This document shows, one piece after another, positions 4,976-5,811 of a DNA stretch of 5,811 nt. Origin of the DNA: Bacteroidales bacterium 45-6 (GTDB lineage Bacteria; Bacteroidota; Bacteroidia; Bacteroidales; Dysgonomonadaceae); contig MKRS01000651.1 in assembly GCA_001897035.1 (NCBI GenBank), forward strand, positions 1 through 5,811, read 5' to 3'. The notes beneath the pieces were generated by a model. That model was not told the origin of the DNA, made no database searches, and saw nothing but the letters and a program-made list of their open reading frames with translations. A program made the translations under genes and the position numbers. Position 1 is the stretch's first letter; each line of letters opens with the position of its first letter.

Positions 4976-5811
4976 ATGGAAATTTCAAAAGTTCACATCG
5001 AAAACTTCAAAATATTCAAAGGCTCTTTCAAGCTAAATTTGAATAAAGGGATTAATATTCTTGTTGGAGATAATGAAGCAGGCAAATCAACTATTATCGA
5101 AGCTATTCATCTCGCCTTAACAGGGATGCTAAATGGTCGGTATATGAAAAGTGAACTGACACAATATATCTTTAACAGTGAAATTGTCGCTGAATATATT
5201 CAGAGTTTAGAGCCTAATAATGCAACTTTACCATTACCGCACATTTTAATCGAAATATATATGTCAGGGGAAGACTTGGCTGAATTTGAAGGTGATGGTA
5301 ATAGTGAGAAAGTAAAAATGAGTGGTATATCATTGAAGATTGCATTTGATGAAAAATATCAGAAAGAATATGAAGATTTGGTGAAAATTGGAGGAATAAA
5401 AACGCTTCCTATTGAATACTATTCTATGTCATGGAGTACATTTGCTCGTGATGAAGGCGTCACTCCAAGAACGATTCCAATCAAATCTGCTTTGATTGAT
5501 TCTGCAAGTCATAAATTGCAAAATGGATCTGATGTGTATATTTCTCGTATAGTGAAAGAGTTTTTGGATTCTAATGAGATAGTTGAAATTTCACAAGCTC
5601 ACAGAAAAATGAAAGAATTTTTCATGGGGGAAGATGCTATTAAAAAGATAAATGAGAAAATAAAAACTGCTGCTAAAATATCAGAAAAACGAGTTGAATT
5701 ATCTGTTGAACTATCATCAAAAAATGCTTGGGAAAGTAGTTTAATGACTTATTTTGAGGATATTCCATTTCATTATATAGGAAAAGGAGAACAGTGTATT
5801 GTAAAAACAAA
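4976..5811 (+). CDS. OLD-family ATPase/nuclease, N-terminal part (truncated by window edge)
   Basis: An open frame from the ATG at 4976 runs 278 codons to the right edge without a stop. It opens MEISKVHIENFKIFKG, the usual start of RecF/SMC/OLD-type ATPases, followed by Walker A GDNEAGKST (residues 31-39). A mid-region of coiled-coil character (about 200-250) follows. Near the edge comes HYIGKGEQCIVKT, which resembles the signature region just ahead of Walker B in OLD-family proteins. The Walker B and C-terminal Toprim nuclease domain expected for OLD proteins would lie beyond the window. Such proteins cleave or nick DNA under ATP control and often act in phage defence (alone, or with a UvrD-like helicase as in Gabija-like systems). 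Base composition is visibly AT-richer than the leftward genes, and the gene is divergent from them, suggesting separately acquired cargo. An orphan role in DNA repair cannot be excluded. Confidence 0.85.
   Translation, partial: MEISKVHIENFKIFKGSFKLNLNKGINILVGDNEAGKSTIIEAIHLALTGMLNGRYMKSELTQYIFNSEIVAEYIQSLEPNNATLPLPHILIEIYMSGEDLAEFEGDGNSEKVKMSGISLKIAFDEKYQKEYEDLVKIGGIKTLPIEYYSMSWSTFARDEGVTPRTIPIKSALIDSASHKLQNGSDVYISRIVKEFLDSNEIVEISQAHRKMKEFFMGEDAIKKINEKIKTAAKISEKRVELSVELSSKNAWESSLMTYFEDIPFHYIGKGEQCIVKT

Overview
The window looks like the conserved accessory region of a Bacteroidetes (probably Bacteroidales) integrative conjugative element related to the CTnDOT family, joined at its right end to an AT-rich cargo gene. 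This rests on the gene set: a large DNA methylase (truncated), a DUF1896 protein, a topoisomerase III and a DUF3945-type protein, in the order typical of these elements. Other support is the absence of Shine-Dalgarno sites, the A-rich gene leaders, and a Bacteroides-type -7 box (TAnnTTTG) in front of the cargo gene. No chromosomal housekeeping gene is seen.

Layout. Positions 4697 down to 1 form a leftward-reading gene train: DUF3945/DUF4099 protein (4697-3225), 29-bp gap, topoisomerase III topB/exc-like (3195-1102), 162-bp non-coding gap with a strongly folding element, DUF1896 protein (939-493), then an N6-adenine DNA methylase (506-1, continuing off the left edge) whose start overlaps the end of the DUF1896 gene. 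Positions 4698-4975 are a divergent intergenic region. It holds a 9-bp-arm palindrome just upstream of the DUF3945 gene, four TGGC half-sites spaced by about one helical turn, and a predicted promoter for the rightward gene. From 4976 to the right edge runs the N-terminal part of an OLD-family (RecF/SMC-like) ATPase/nuclease, visibly AT-richer than the leftward genes.

How they fit together. In CTnDOT the topoisomerase III-type protein Exc is encoded in the excision operon. The leftward genes are therefore best read as DNA-processing genes of the element: topoisomerase, methylase, and two uncharacterised partners. The OLD-family gene on the opposite strand is not part of that machinery and is probably a defence cargo gene; the gene that would identify the exact system lies outside the window.

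The least explained parts are the non-coding ones. The topB-DUF1896 gap encodes a nested stem-loop and carries a 20-nt stretch complementary, in the same transcript, to the leader just ahead of the topB start codon. The divergent region carries the helically phased TGGC array.
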